Assembly (NCBI RefSeq): GCF_009707705.1
Contig: NZ_WLYX01000001.1
Location: 2,232,001 to 2,296,000 of the forward strand
Direction of reading: 5' to 3'
Length of the DNA stretch: 64,000 nucleotides
Source: Paludibacterium denitrificans
Lineage (GTDB): Bacteria; Pseudomonadota; Gammaproteobacteria; Burkholderiales; Chromobacteriaceae
Position numbers and translations under genes: made by a program
Notes under the pieces: model-generated
The model's input: the letters and a program-made list of their open reading frames with translations, nothing else
What the model was told of the DNA's origin: nothing
Databases searched by the model: none
Part shown: one piece after another, positions 10,137 to 19,918 of the stretch
Numbering within the stretch: the first letter of the stretch is position 1
Layout of the letters: every line of letters starts with the position of its first letter

Positions 10137-10987
10137 GCCGGCTGCCCGGGCTGGCGTCGTGCCCAGCGCCACAACAGCAAACCGGCCACGATCATCGGCA
10201 TGCTCAGCCATTGGCCCATGGAGAAATTGAGCGCCAGCAGGCCGAGAAAGTCATCCGGTTCGCGGGCAAATTCGGCGGTAAAGCGGAATACCCCATAGCC
10301 CAGCAGGAAGAGGGCGGAGACTTCCCCTTTCTGACGCGGCTTGCTGCTGAACCACCACAACAGGGTGAACAGCGCCAGCCCTTCCAGTGCAAATTCGTAC
10401 AGTTGCGACGGATGGCGCGGCAGGCCGCCAAACTGGATCAGGGTGTGCAGCAGCTGCGGTGAATGTTGCGCCGGGCGAAGTCATCCGACTGCGACTGCGG
10501 AAACAGCATGGCCCACGGCGCATCCGGACGCGTCACGCGCCCCCACAGCTCGCCGTTGATGAAGTTGCCCAGCGTTTGCCAGCCGCCAGCCCCATCGGTA
10601 CGAGCGGGGCGATGAAATCGGTGATTTCCCAGAAACTGCGCTGATGGCGGCGGGCAAAGAGCCACATCGCCAGCAACACGCCAAGAAAGCCGCCGTGAAA
10701 CGACATGCCGCCCTCCCATACCCGCAGGATATGCAACGGCTGGGCCAGATATTCGGCTTGTAGAACAGCACATAGCCGAGCTTACCGCCGAGCACCACCC
10801 CCAGCACGCCATACAGCAGCAGGTCATCCAGCATTTTGGATGTCATGAAAGGGTGGCCCCGGCGGATGCGACGGTTGCCCAGCCAGATAAACAGCATGAA
10901 GCCCACCAGATACATCAGGCCATACCAATGAACAGCCAGCGGGCCAAGATGAATGGCCACGGGATCGAACTGCGGATGAATGATCAT
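10133..10987 (-). CDS. lgt: Prolipoprotein diacylglyceryl transferase
   Basis: Lgt adds diacylglycerol to the lipobox cysteine of lipoproteins in the inner membrane. It starts with [12 protein letters not shown] and shows the family motifs [10 protein letters not shown] and [13 protein letters not shown], then INGELWGR and [12 protein letters not shown]; several membrane helices are evident. The corrected length is about 270-285 residues. The frame slips near 10750 (lost G), 10578 (CGCTGGG for an expected CGCCTGGG) and 10470 (near an expected GCCGGC). The stop overlaps the start of the small lipoprotein. Lgt is essential in most Gram-negative bacteria, so these slips are unlikely to be real. 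Confidence 0.9.
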
Positions 10988-11185
10988 TTGTCAGTCGTGT
11001 GCGTTTGCGGTAAAAGAAGGTTGACGAAATTATACGGAAAGCGTTCCCCCGCGTCGCGCTCACCCGCGCCATGACGCGCCAATCCGTCTCTGGCATCCGG
11101 GAAATGGTGGGTTTTAGTGCAAAACACTGTCACCCATAACAGACAGGAACGTTGGCCGAAAGAATGCGCTGACAAAGGAATCACC

Positions 11186-13033
11186 ATGCCCCAATATCGT
11201 TCCAAAACCTCGACGGCAGGCCGCAACATGGCCGGTGCCCGTGCCTTGTGGCGCGCCACCGGCATGAAAGATGAAGATTTTGGCAAACCAATCATTGCCA
11301 TTGCCAACTCGTTTACCCAGTTTGTGCCGGGCCACGTGCACCTGCACAACATGGGCCAGCTGGTGGCGCGTGAAATTGAAAAAGCCGGTGGGGTTGCCAA
11401 AGAATTCAACACCATTGCCATCGACGACGGTATCGCCATGGGCCATGGCGGCATGCTCTATAGCCTGCCCAGCCGCGACCTGATCGCCGATAGCGTCGAA
11501 TACATGGTCAACGCGCACTGTGCCGACGCACTGGTGTGCATTTCCAACTGCGACAAGATCACCCCGGGGATGTTGATGGCCGCCATGCGCCTGAACATCC
11601 CGGTGATCTTCGTCTCCGGCGGCCCGATGGAAGCTTACAAGGTGCAGTGGGGCAACGACGTACGCGGCCTTGATCTGGTGGATGCCATGGTCGAAGCCGC
11701 CAACCCGCATGTTTCGGATGAAGACGTCGCTCGTGTCGAGCGCTCGGCCTGTCCGACCTGCGGTTCCTGCTCCGGCATGTTTACCGCCAACTCGATGAAC
11801 TGCCTGACCGAAGCGCTGGGCCTGTCGCTGCCGGGTAACGGTAGCCTGGTCGCCACCCACGCCGATCGCAAGGAGCTGTTCCTGCGCGCCGGTCGCCTGA
11901 TCGTGCAATTGGCCAAGCGTTACTACGAACAGGATGATGCGTCGGTGTTGCCACGCTCCATCGCCACCAAGACAGCGTTTGAAAACGCCATGAGTCTGGA
12001 TGTGGCCATGGGCGGCTCCACCAACACCGTGCTGCACCTGTTGGCCGCCGCCAATGAAGCCGGTGTCGATTTCAAGATGGGCGATATCGACCGGTTGTCG
12101 CGCTCGGTACCGTGTCTGGCCAAAGTGGCTCCGGCTACCCAGAAATATCACATGGAAGACGTACACCGCGCCGGTGGCGTGATGCGTATTCTGGGTGAAC
12201 TGGAACGTGCTTAAGCATCATCAATGCCAATGTTCCCACCGTGCATAGCGCCACGTTGGCCGAAGCGCTGCAACAGTGGGATGTACGCCGTACGGCGGAA
12301 GACAGTGACGCGCACCGCTTCTATCGCGCCGCGCCGGGGGGCATTCCCACCACCATCGCCTTTTCGCAATCCATGCGCTATCAGGAGCTGGATCTGGACA
12401 AGGAAGCCGGTTGCATTCGCGACCAGCCGCATGCCTATAGCCGGGACGGCGGTCTGGCGGTATTGTACGGCAACATCGCCGAACGTGGTTGCATCGTGAA
12501 AACAGCCGGGGTGGACGATTCCATTCTCAAGTTCACCGGCCGGGCGCGCATCTTTGAAAGCCGGGACAGTGCGGTGGAAGGCATTCTGACCGACCAGATT
12601 GTAGTTAAGCGATATCGTCATCATCCGCTACGAAGGGCCGAAGGGCGGGCCGGGCATGCAGGAAATGCTGTACCCGACCAGCTACCTCAAGTCCAAGGGC
12701 TTGGGCAAGGCGTGTGCGTTGCTGACTGATGGCCGTTTCTCTGGGGGTACCTCTGGCCTCTCCATCGGCCACGTTTCGCCAGAGGCCGCCGAAGGTGGTG
12801 CCATTGGTCTGGTGGAAGAGGGTGACACCATTGAGATCGACATCCCCAATCGCCGTATCCAGCTGGTGGTATCCGAGGCAACGTTGGCCGAACGCCGTGC
12901 CGCCATGGAAGCCAAAGGGCGTGATGCCCGGAAACCGCTGGGCCGTGAGCGGGCGGTCAGCCCGGCGTTGCGTGCCTATGCTGCCATGACCACCAGTGCC
13001 GATACCGGCGCCATTCGTGATGTCAGCCGGTAG
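11186..13033 (+). CDS. ilvD: Dihydroxy-acid dehydratase
   Basis: IlvD dehydrates dihydroxy acids in valine, isoleucine and pantothenate synthesis and carries an iron-sulfur cluster. Its cluster cysteines are seen in [11 protein letters not shown] and [11 protein letters not shown], and the substrate segment [12 protein letters not shown] is near the C-terminus. The corrected length is about 615 residues, as expected for the long IlvD class. Near 12209 GCTTAAGC and near 12604 GTTAAGC each replace an expected GCCGGC codon pair (Ala-Gly), introducing a stop or shift. Three 10-mer words lie in or just before it (11151, 12255, 12883). A terminator follows. Confidence 0.95.
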
Positions 13034-13067
13034 AACGTCAGTAACGGTCTGTTGGCAGCAACTCCGA

Positions 13068-13100
13068 AACCGGACTACCGCAAGGTCGTCCGGTTTTTTT
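13068..13100 (+). terminator. Rho-independent terminator after ilvD
   Basis: AACCGGAC pairs with GTCCGGTT and the stem runs straight into seven or more T. It ends the ilvD transcript. Confidence 0.88.
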
Positions 13101-13492
13101 ATGTATCACCAGCGCGCGAGCGTGAACTTTTCCCGGATTTCCCTGCTCTATCTGGCTGTTGGCCGTTTTTCATGGGCGCCTTGCCGCGCTTCTGCTCCCC
13201 TTGGTCCAATGTTTCTACAAACCGAATCGTGCATCGATTGGTTGTTCTATTTTGTAACAAAACGAACATGTATCCAATGTGCAATCCATACCTGTCGGTA
13301 TGTGGGATAGAAGTGGAAGCGTCGTTTTAGTCAATCCCATTATCGAGCGCTTGGTTGGTGTGAGCGTCATCGTACAAACCAGCGGGGCCGCTTGGTCATA
13401 GATTGCTGTTGCGCCTCGGTGGCAAGAACCCCGCATGGCTAAATCATTGTTGCACGATGGAAAGTGTTGCGTTGTGTCGGAGGCAAACAGGC
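13101..13492. other. Gene-poor, AT-richer spacer
   Basis: About 390 bases that hold no convincing gene. Short open frames exist on both strands but lack ribosome sites and recognisable protein character. The stretch is visibly AT-richer than its flanks and has no uptake-like 10-mer. It ends at the terminator of the candidate small RNA. Confidence 0.5.
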
Positions 13493-13523
13493 AAAAAAAA
13501 TGCGCGGAACCAGAGGTCCGCGC
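13493..13523 (-). terminator. Terminator of the candidate small RNA
   Basis: Read on the minus strand, GCGCGGACC pairs with GGTTCCGCGC (one bulged T) around a TCT loop and is followed by eight T. No protein gene ends here, which is why a non-coding transcript is proposed. Confidence 0.82.
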
Positions 13524-13584
13524 CAAGTCTACAAAGGAGAAATAGAGGAGAAACTATCAAGAAGCAATTGCTGCATCTCAACAG
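13493..13584 (-). ncRNA. Candidate small regulatory RNA with CU-rich anti-Shine-Dalgarno motifs
   Basis: A near-consensus promoter, an RNA-length body of about 92 bases and a strong terminator follow one another on the minus strand with no open reading frame. The body holds two copies of TTTCTCCT (coding-strand sense; complement of 13535-13556), which would be UUUCUCCU in RNA and complementary to purine-rich ribosome binding sites. That is the design of the CU-rich sibling sRNAs of Neisseria and of other bacteria. I do not recognise a named family. The 5' end is inferred as about seven bases after the -10. Confidence 0.65.
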
Positions 13585-13590
13585 GAACCA

Positions 13591-13619
13591 ATTATCCGGA
13601 TTGCTGAACAGGGTGTCAA
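13591..13619 (-). promoter_or_regulatory. Near-consensus promoter for the candidate small RNA
   Basis: On the minus strand TTGACA (13619-13614) and GATAAT (13596-13591) are separated by exactly 17 bases, five of six -10 bases matching consensus. It points away from the gene at 13776. Confidence 0.72.
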
Positions 13620-13775
13620 CGGCTGTATGGCGGCTGGCTAGCAAAAATGTAACTTTCTGTCGCACATTTAGAACATTTTGTTGTTCACTTGTGAAAATGA
13701 TTCGTATCGGCAAATACGCCGGTCCGGCATAAGCTGTGCGACAATAGCGCTTTTAGTTTTCTGCAGGATGACAAC

Positions 13776-14887
13776 ATGGCCCAGATGCATCAAACCCTAC
13801 CTGATCCGCGCCAGTACTACCCTGAAGTCGCGCTGACCAACATGCTGATTCACAATGCGCAATCCGCCCTTGCCGCCACGACCGATGCCGATCGCGAGCT
13901 GTGGTACAGCGCCATGCGTGATTCCATGGTGGAGATGTTGGGCCGTGACGAGTTGTTGTCAATTTCTGTCGCGCTGGCCATGGTGCCGTCGCAAGAAGTC
14001 TATAAACAGGTCTGGGCCGGGCTGCGTGATGCCGTGGAAAATCCGGCTGGTCGGCACGCCGTCGTGTTTGCCATCCCGTTGGTGCTGGTAGCTTAAGAGC
14101 AAGAATCAGGCAACGCTGCCCGACGCCATTGCCGATGAACAAGGTTTGAATGCATTGTTGCGCGAACACGGTGTGGTTGCCGCTAACGCGCAGGTGCACG
14201 TATCCGGACGTTTGCTGCACCCGGACAGTATTGTGGCGATGGATTCGGGCAAGCTGTTCCGCTGGACCCGCGAACTGGCTGATGTGCAGGCAGGTCTGCC
14301 GGTGCCGCTGGAAGCTTCCGCCGTCACGGTTAAAGAAGAAGGCGTGTTCCTGCGTTACCTCTTGGGTGTGGCCATGCAGGAAGAAGGTGCGGATGCCCCG
14401 GTGAAGCTGGGTGGATCGGTCGGTGCCCGGGGTATGCCGCTGATGAAATTCCCTGGGTGAGCAATTGCATACCGATGGCGTTACCCTGTTCCCGATCGCG
14501 CGCCCGCCGATGCCGGTGATGCAGGCCATGGTAGCTGGCAACTTTGCCCGCTTTGAAGTGGCGTTGCAGGTATTTGCCAGCGCCCAGATTCGCCGCCTGC
14601 GCGAGCTGGGCAAGGACCCGGTGGCGATCATGTCGGCGCATGACAACGGCGAACTGCATGTCACCTTGTCTGCTGAAGGCGACGAGCGTAACTGGGAAGC
14701 CTTTGTCTGGCCGTTGGCGGCGCTGGATAATGTGGCACTGATCGAAGCCAACTTCCGTGAACTGATGGCCGAATGTCAGGTGCGTGACGTGCATGTGCTG
14801 CCGGAAGTTTATCCGGAGCTGCGCGATGATATCCCGCTGTTTTTTACCGCCAATGATTTGTCGGGCGACCGCGCCACACTGCAGTAA
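13776..14887 (+). CDS. Conserved protein of unknown function
   Basis: The corrected product is about 370 residues, mostly soluble, with no signal peptide, membrane helix or motif I recognise. It is slightly acidic and rich in Leu, Ala and Val; a hydrophobic stretch VVFAIPLVLVAG sits near residue 105. Codon use is like its neighbours, so it is native. The frame breaks near 14091, where GCTTAAG replaces an expected GCCGGC, and near 14455 (FP-x-EQLHTDG region, one or two bases lost). It lies alone between a terminator region and glyA. I do not assign a function. Confidence 0.75.
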
Positions 14888-14894
14888 ATCCAGC

Positions 14895-14936
14895 CAGCAT
14901 GAAGTCTATTCATGCTGCTTGATGTTGCATTTTTTG
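14895..14936 (+). terminator. Probable terminator before glyA
   Basis: CAGCATGAA pairs with TTCATGCTG across a five-base loop, and a run of six T comes about 14 bases later. The distance to the T run makes it weaker than the others. Confidence 0.5.
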
Positions 14937-14992
14937 TTCGGTAATTCGTGTAGAATTGCCCCCATTGTTAAACTTTGATGGAAGAGTCAAAG

Positions 14993-16243
14993 ATGTTTGC
15001 TGCTGACCAGACGATTGCCAAGTTCGATCCGGAACTCGCCGCTGCCATGGATGCCGAGTACCGTCGTCAGGAAGACCACGTTGAACTGATCGCTTCGGAA
15101 AACTATGTTAGCCCTGCGGTAATGGAAGCTCAGGGTTCGGTATTGACCAACAAGTATGCCGAAGGCTACCCGGGCAAGCGTTACTACGGTGGCTGTGAGC
15201 ACGTCGATGTGGTCGAGCAGCTGGCTATTGATCGCCTGAAAGCGCTGTTTGGCGCGGAATACGCCAACGTTCAGCCGCATTCCGGTTCGCAGGCCAACCA
15301 GGCCGTGTATGTTTCCGTGCTCAAGCCGGGCGATACCATCATGGGTATGAGCCTTGCTCACGGTGGTCACCTGACCCACGGTGCTTCCGTCAACATTTCT
15401 GGCAAGCTGTACAACGTGGTGGCTTATGGCCTCAACGACAAGGAAGAGCTGGACTACGAAGCGGTTGAGCGTCTGGCACGTGAACACAAGCCGAAAATGA
15501 TTGTTGCCGGTGCCTCGGCCTATGCGCTGGAAATCGACTGGGCGCGGTTCCGCAAGATTGCCGACGAAGTGGGCGCTTACCTGTTTGTCGATATGGCTCA
15601 CTATGCAGGTCTGGTGGCCGCTGGCGAATACCCGAACCCGGTACCGTACGCTGACTTCGTGACCACCACTACCCACAAAACCCTGCGTGGCCCGCGTGGT
15701 GGCGTGATTCTGGCCCGTGCCGAGCACGAAAAGGCGCTGAATTCGGCCATCTTCCCGTGCCTGCAAGGTGGTCCGCTGATGCACGTGATTGCTGCCAAGG
15801 CCGTTGCCTTCAAGGAAGCCGGTTCGCCGGAATTCAAGGCTTACGCGCAACAAGTCAAGAAGAACGCCAAAGTGATGGCCGACACGCTGACGGCACGCGG
15901 TCTGCGTATCGTATCGGGCAAGACCGAATCGCACGTGTTCCTGGTAGACCTGCGTGCCAAGCAGATTACCGGTAAAGAGGCGGAAGCTGCTCTGGGCCGT
16001 GCTCACATCACCGTCAACAAGAACGCCATTCCGAATGACCCGGAAAAACCGTTCGTGACCTCCGGTGTGCGTATTGGTACCCCGGCCATGACCACGCGCG
16101 GCTTCAAGGAAGACGAAGCGCGCCAGCTGGCCAACCTGATTGCTGACGTGCTGGATGCTCCGGCTGACGAAGCAGTCATCACTCGCGTGGCCAACGAAGT
16201 CAAGGCGCTGTGCCAGCGTTTGCCGGTTTACGCCGCAAACTAA
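14993..16243 (+). CDS. glyA: Serine hydroxymethyltransferase
   Basis: GlyA converts serine and tetrahydrofolate to glycine and methylene-THF using PLP. The start [15 protein letters not shown] leads into the conserved [10 protein letters not shown]; the PLP lysine is in [14 protein letters not shown] near residue 228, and the length of 416 residues is normal. A start 18 bases upstream is possible but puts the GGAAGAG ribosome site inside the gene. The frame is unbroken, and fittingly the gene contains neither GCCGGC-type damage nor a GTTGGCCGAA word. Codon use is strongly biased, as in a highly expressed gene. It is followed by its own terminator. Confidence 0.97.
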   Translation: MFAADQTIAKFDPELAAAMDAEYRRQEDHVELIASENYVSPAVMEAQGSVLTNKYAEGYPGKRYYGGCEHVDVVEQLAIDRLKALFGAEYANVQPHSGSQANQAVYVSVLKPGDTIMGMSLAHGGHLTHGASVNISGKLYNVVAYGLNDKEELDYEAVERLAREHKPKMIVAGASAYALEIDWARFRKIADEVGAYLFVDMAHYAGLVAAGEYPNPVPYADFVTTTTHKTLRGPRGGVILARAEHEKALNSAIFPCLQGGPLMHVIAAKAVAFKEAGSPEFKAYAQQVKKNAKVMADTLTARGLRIVSGKTESHVFLVDLRAKQITGKEAEAALGRAHITVNKNAIPNDPEKPFVTSGVRIGTPAMTTRGFKEDEARQLANLIADVLDAPADEAVITRVANEVKALCQRLPVYAAN

Positions 16244-16268
16244 GCACTACGCTCACGTTGTCATGCAA

Positions 16269-16293
16269 GGCGGCCCTTTGGGGCCGCTTTTTT
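16269..16293 (+). terminator. Rho-independent terminator after glyA
   Basis: GCGGCCC pairs with GGGCCGC around a short T-rich loop and is followed by six T. Confidence 0.88.
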
Positions 16294-16457
16294 CATGGCG
16301 ATTACCGGCCTGCTGTCGGCGCTGGTTACTTGTTTGTAGCCGCCGCCATTGAGGCCCCGATTGTGTTCATCAAGGCCGTCCGGCCAGAAAATGGCATTAA
16401 CTTGGTGCGATATTACTGCTACCATGCGCTAGTTGAGACATTCTGGATAGCCGCATC

Positions 16458-16917
16458 ATGAAATGCCCGTTCTGTGGACATGCCGATACCCGGTCATTGA
16501 CTCTCGTGTCAACGAAGATGGTGCCAGTATTCGTCGTCGGCGCCGCTGCCCGGCGTGCGAAAAGCGCTTTACGACTTTTGAAACCGCCGATGTGCGTATG
16601 CCGCAGGTGGTGAAGTCGGGGGGCATCGTGCCGAATTTGATGTGGCCAAGGTCCGTACCAGTTTTCTGCGCGCACTGCACAAGCGCCCGGTGCCGACGGC
16701 ATTGGTAGACGATGCCATCGACCGCATCTGCCATCGCCTGTTGCAACTGGGTGAGCGTGAGGTGTCCAGCCGCCAGATCGGTGAAATGGTGATGAACGAA
16801 CTGGCCAAGCTGGACAAGGTGGCTTATGTGCGTTTTGCCTCGGTGTACCGGAGCTTTCAGGATATTTCCGAGTTTTCCGATGCCATCAAGGAAATCGAGA
16901 AAACCCACCATTCATGA
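16458..16917 (+). CDS. nrdR: Transcriptional repressor NrdR
   Basis: NrdR represses ribonucleotide reductase genes. The zinc ribbon is built from CPFCGH at residue 3 and CPACEKRF at about 31, with an arginine-rich stretch between; an ATP-cone domain fills residues 50-140. The corrected length is about 153 residues. The frame slips near 16488 (ACCCGGTC for ACCCAGGTC, a CCAGG word) and near 16617 where a run of seven G reads as six. The homopolymer loss is typical of nanopore-style reads. It lies between glyA and ribD, a common neighbourhood in betaproteobacteria. Confidence 0.93.
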
Positions 16918-17017
16918 CGGAGGCACCGCGCTCCGTGTTGTTTCATTGCTGCCATGATTTCCGCCTTGCCTGCCGGGGCGGTTGCGTGGCTGATTTTCTC
17001 TGTTAGGCCGTTTGTTC

Positions 17018-18114
17018 ATGACCGATTTTTCGCCGCAAGATCACCATTTTATGCAGCATGCGCTAAGGTTGGCCGAAGCGGCTACCCGACGTGCCTCCCC
17101 CAATCCCGGCGTGGGCTGTGTACTGGTGCGAGATGGGCGCATTATCGGCGAGGGCGCCACGCTCAAGGTGGGCAATGATCATGCGGAAATCCGGGCAATC
17201 AAGCATTGTCTCGCGCAAGGTGAATCGCCGCGTGGTGCAACGGCCTACGTGACCTTGGAACCCTGTAGTCATCATGGCCGCACGCCGCCCTGTGCCACCC
17301 GCCTGGTGGAAGAGGGGGTGGCCCGCGTGGTAGCTGCGATGGTCGATCCTTACCATGAAGTGGCCGGTCAGGGATTGGCCTTGCTGCGAGCGGCATTGTC
17401 GCCGATGTCGGGTTGTTGGAAGCAGAAGCCCGCCGGGTGCACCGTGGGTTTCTGTCGCGGGTGGAACGCCAGCGGCCGTGGGTGACGCTCAAGGCTGCGG
17501 CCACGCTGGATGGTAAAACGGCGTTGCTCAACGGTAAAAGCCAGTGGATTACCGGCCCGGCCGCGCGCCGGGATGTGCAGAAACTGCGCGCACGTAGTTG
17601 TGCCATCCTGACTGGAAGTGGCACGGTGCTGGTCGACAACCCGCAGTTGACGGTGCGCACCGGCGATACCTCGTTGCAGCCCTTGCGTGTGGTGCTGGAT
17701 AGCCGTCTGGTAACGCCGCCCGAGCGGCGCATTTTTGATGGTGGCAACACCTTGCTGGCGACCAGTGTCGCTGACCCGGCCCGCCATGAAGTGTACCGGC
17801 AGCGTGGTGCGCAGATCCTGATTTTGCCTGCGTTGGGCGGCCATGCCGATCTGGAGTTGCTGTTGCACAGTCTGGCGGAACGCGGTGTCAATGAACTGAT
17901 GGTCGAAGCGGGGGCTGGCTTGAACGGTGCTTTGGTGCAGGCCGGGCTGGTCGATGAAATTATCCTGTATCTGGCGCCCGCTCTGGTTGGCAACGCTGCA
18001 CAAGGCCTGTTTGCCTGGCCGGCGCTGGAGGATTTGGCCGACAAGCAAGCGGTTACGATTCGTGATGTGCGTATGGTGGGCGCGGATGTGCGTCTGACCA
18101 TGGGCTTGGCATGA
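17018..18114 (+). CDS. ribD: Bifunctional riboflavin deaminase/reductase
   Basis: RibD carries out the deaminase and reductase steps of riboflavin synthesis. The deaminase half shows the zinc site HAEIRAI and PCSHHGRTPPC; the reductase half begins at VTLKAAATLDGK with the NADPH region further on. The corrected length is about 367 residues. Near 17394 GCGGCATT stands for an expected GCGGCCGGCATT, a four-base loss at a GCCGGC site. ATG 17018 is preferred; a TTG six bases earlier is in frame. One 10-mer word lies at 17068. The following 150 bases hold no gene. Confidence 0.94.
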
Positions 18115-18269
18115 AGGGATGGGTATGGGCGCGCAGCACGGCTTCCAGTTAGGGTTGCGGCGCACTAGTGCCGTCCACGGCATAGTCCCTGCTTACCCCA
18201 CGGTTTCTGTTGTCTGGCTGGAGATGGCTGGGCGAGATCTGTGGTGCGGGGGCGGTACGATCAGTGAGG

Positions 18270-18935
18270 ATGATGATGATCTCTGAGCTTCCATCAGACG
18301 AACCCGCTTCGCTGGTGGCTTATTTGCGCCTGATCGAGCGGCAAGGAGCCTCGGCTCAGGTGGTGGCTGAGCGTCGCCGCTTGTTGACTCCGCTGGTGCG
18401 CGTGCTCGAAGGCAAGCCCCAGCAGTTGGAGGTGTTTCGCGAGGCGGTGGAAATGTTGCTGGCGGATTGCGAGCCGGACGAGCGTGTCATCACACTGACC
18501 TCGGCTCGCGAGTATTACTATTTCTGGCTGGGAGATGTGAAAAAACTGGCGGCCATGACCTCGCGCGCCGGGTTTAGCACTCGCAATGTTCATATTGAAG
18601 TTACCGGTTCGCTGGATGATCTGTGCCAGCGCTTGCAGCAGCAGGGCTTCGCTGATTTTCCGCCGTCTCTGGGGATTTATCTGGGCGAGCTGTTTGAGAA
18701 CGGTGTTGACGAGAGCGTGATTGCCGAGCGCGAGATATTGCTCAAGGCCATGCTGTTTTTACTACACGGCCAGCCATACAAACCGGAAAGCTACCGGGTA
18801 GCGGTGGATGCGATGCTGCTGCATCTGGCCGAACGGGGTAATCACACGGCTTTTCTTGATCTGGCGCGTGAGTTTTTCTACTACTGGCTGTCGTTCCCGC
18901 CCGCTACAGAACGTCATGCCGCTGATGCCGGATAA
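18270..18935 (+). CDS. Protein of unknown function made of two similar halves
   Basis: About 222 residues, soluble, acidic and leucine-rich. The two halves look duplicated: each has a helix-rich segment with a LLxALxxxLxGxPxxxExxRxAVxxxL-like pattern and then ends in an aromatic block, REYYYFWLG near residue 92 and REFFYYWLS near residue 205. The start is one of three tandem ATG codons (18270, 18273, 18276) behind GTGAGG. It follows ribD by 155 bases and ends before a strong terminator. I do not recognise a family and infer only that the aromatic block is structurally important. Confidence 0.7.
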   Translation: MMMISELPSDEPASLVAYLRLIERQGASAQVVAERRRLLTPLVRVLEGKPQQLEVFREAVEMLLADCEPDERVITLTSAREYYYFWLGDVKKLAAMTSRAGFSTRNVHIEVTGSLDDLCQRLQQQGFADFPPSLGIYLGELFENGVDESVIAEREILLKAMLFLLHGQPYKPESYRVAVDAMLLHLAERGNHTAFLDLAREFFYYWLSFPPATERHAADAG

Positions 18936-18973
18936 CTCGTCTGCCAGCCAAACAGAGTGGTTGGTTGAGATGT

Positions 18974-19005
18974 AAAAAAGCGCGAATGATCTTCGCGCTT
19001 TTTTA
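18974..19005. terminator. Bidirectional terminator between converging genes
   Basis: AAAAAAGCGCGAA pairs perfectly with TTCGCGCTTTTTT. With A and T runs on both sides it serves the plus-strand gene to its left and the HDOD gene to its right. Confidence 0.9.
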
Positions 19006-19031
19006 TGGTTTGTGCCGCCGGAGACGAGGGC

Positions 19032-19886
19032 TTAGTCGCCTACCAGCCGTTGGTGCATTTCATCGCGCCAGTCTTCAAATTCGGTTTCGGCCAACCCCAG
19101 ATAATCCAGCACTGCCGCTTTGCGTTGTTCCCAGCCCGCGTCTTCGCGTCCTGCCGTCATGGTGCGCCAGACATTGAACGAGGCACGGGCGACGGCCACC
19201 ATCATGCGGCCATCATGGTCCAGCGGTCCCTGTTCGCTGGTGTCGAAGACGTCGGGGTCATGCTGTACCAGAATTGCCTTGGCAAAGGTTTCCGGCATGT
19301 TCCGTGCGCGCGCCACCAGATAGCCGACAACATCGTGACGGGTGCCATGCAATTCCTGTTCGACCTTGCCGATACGGTCGTCGGAGGCCATTGCAATCAA
19401 CTGCAGCGTGCGTTCGTAACCGGGGTAGCGCATCAGCATTACCGCAATGCCACAGCCATGAAACAGGGCAAAGCTCTGGCAGTCTTCCGGTATCACGCGA
19501 ATCCGCTCGCACAGTGCGGCACTGATCATGGCTTGCAGCATGGCGCGTTCCCAGAAGCGCTCGATCGCCGGAGGCGAGTCTTGGGATAGCCGCGTGCGCA
19601 GGACCAGCCCGCTTACCAGGCTGATGACGTTCTTGATTCCTAACAGGCTGAGTGCCTGCTGCACGGAAACGATTTTTCGTCCCCGACCGATGATGGGAGT
19701 ATTGGCTGCCTTGAGCATGGCGGCAGACAGCGCGACGTCTTCGGCAATGATCTCACCCAGCTTGTGCAGGTTGATGTCCGGGTCGTTGCGGAGCGCCATC
19801 AGTTTGTCCAACACGCCAGGACGCGGTGGGATGACCAGATTTTTCAGGAGTTGGTCACGTTCATCGGGGTGGATCAATGTTGTCAT
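19032..19886 (-). CDS. HDOD-domain protein
   Basis: The protein of about 284 residues carries an HDOD domain over most of its length, with the opening PPRPGVLDKLMALRNDPDIN, then EDVALSAAMLKAANTP and the VQQALSLLGIKNVISLV core. HDOD is a relative of HD phosphohydrolases lacking most metal ligands; such proteins act in signalling, often beside c-di-GMP or chemotaxis proteins. That fits the large GGDEF-EAL gene two genes upstream. ATG 19886 is chosen; an in-frame start 39 bases upstream is possible. The reading frame is intact. One 10-mer word lies at 19086. Confidence 0.85.
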   Translation of the reverse strand: MTTLIHPDERDQLLKNLVIPPRPGVLDKLMALRNDPDINLHKLGEIIAEDVALSAAMLKAANTPIIGRGRKIVSVQQALSLLGIKNVISLVSGLVLRTRLSQDSPPAIERFWERAMLQAMISAALCERIRVIPEDCQSFALFHGCGIAVMLMRYPGYERTLQLIAMASDDRIGKVEQELHGTRHDVVGYLVARARNMPETFAKAILVQHDPDVFDTSEQGPLDHDGRMMVAVARASFNVWRTMTAGREDAGWEQRKAAVLDYLGLAETEFEDWRDEMHQRLVGD

Positions 19887-19918
19887 TGCGTGCGCGCTCT
19901 GTGCGGAATGTCGCCATT

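Noticed and set aside
13444..13713. An 89-codon minus-strand reading frame in the small-RNA region
   Set aside because: It has no ribosome site, its composition is unlike a protein, and it runs straight through a strong promoter and terminator.
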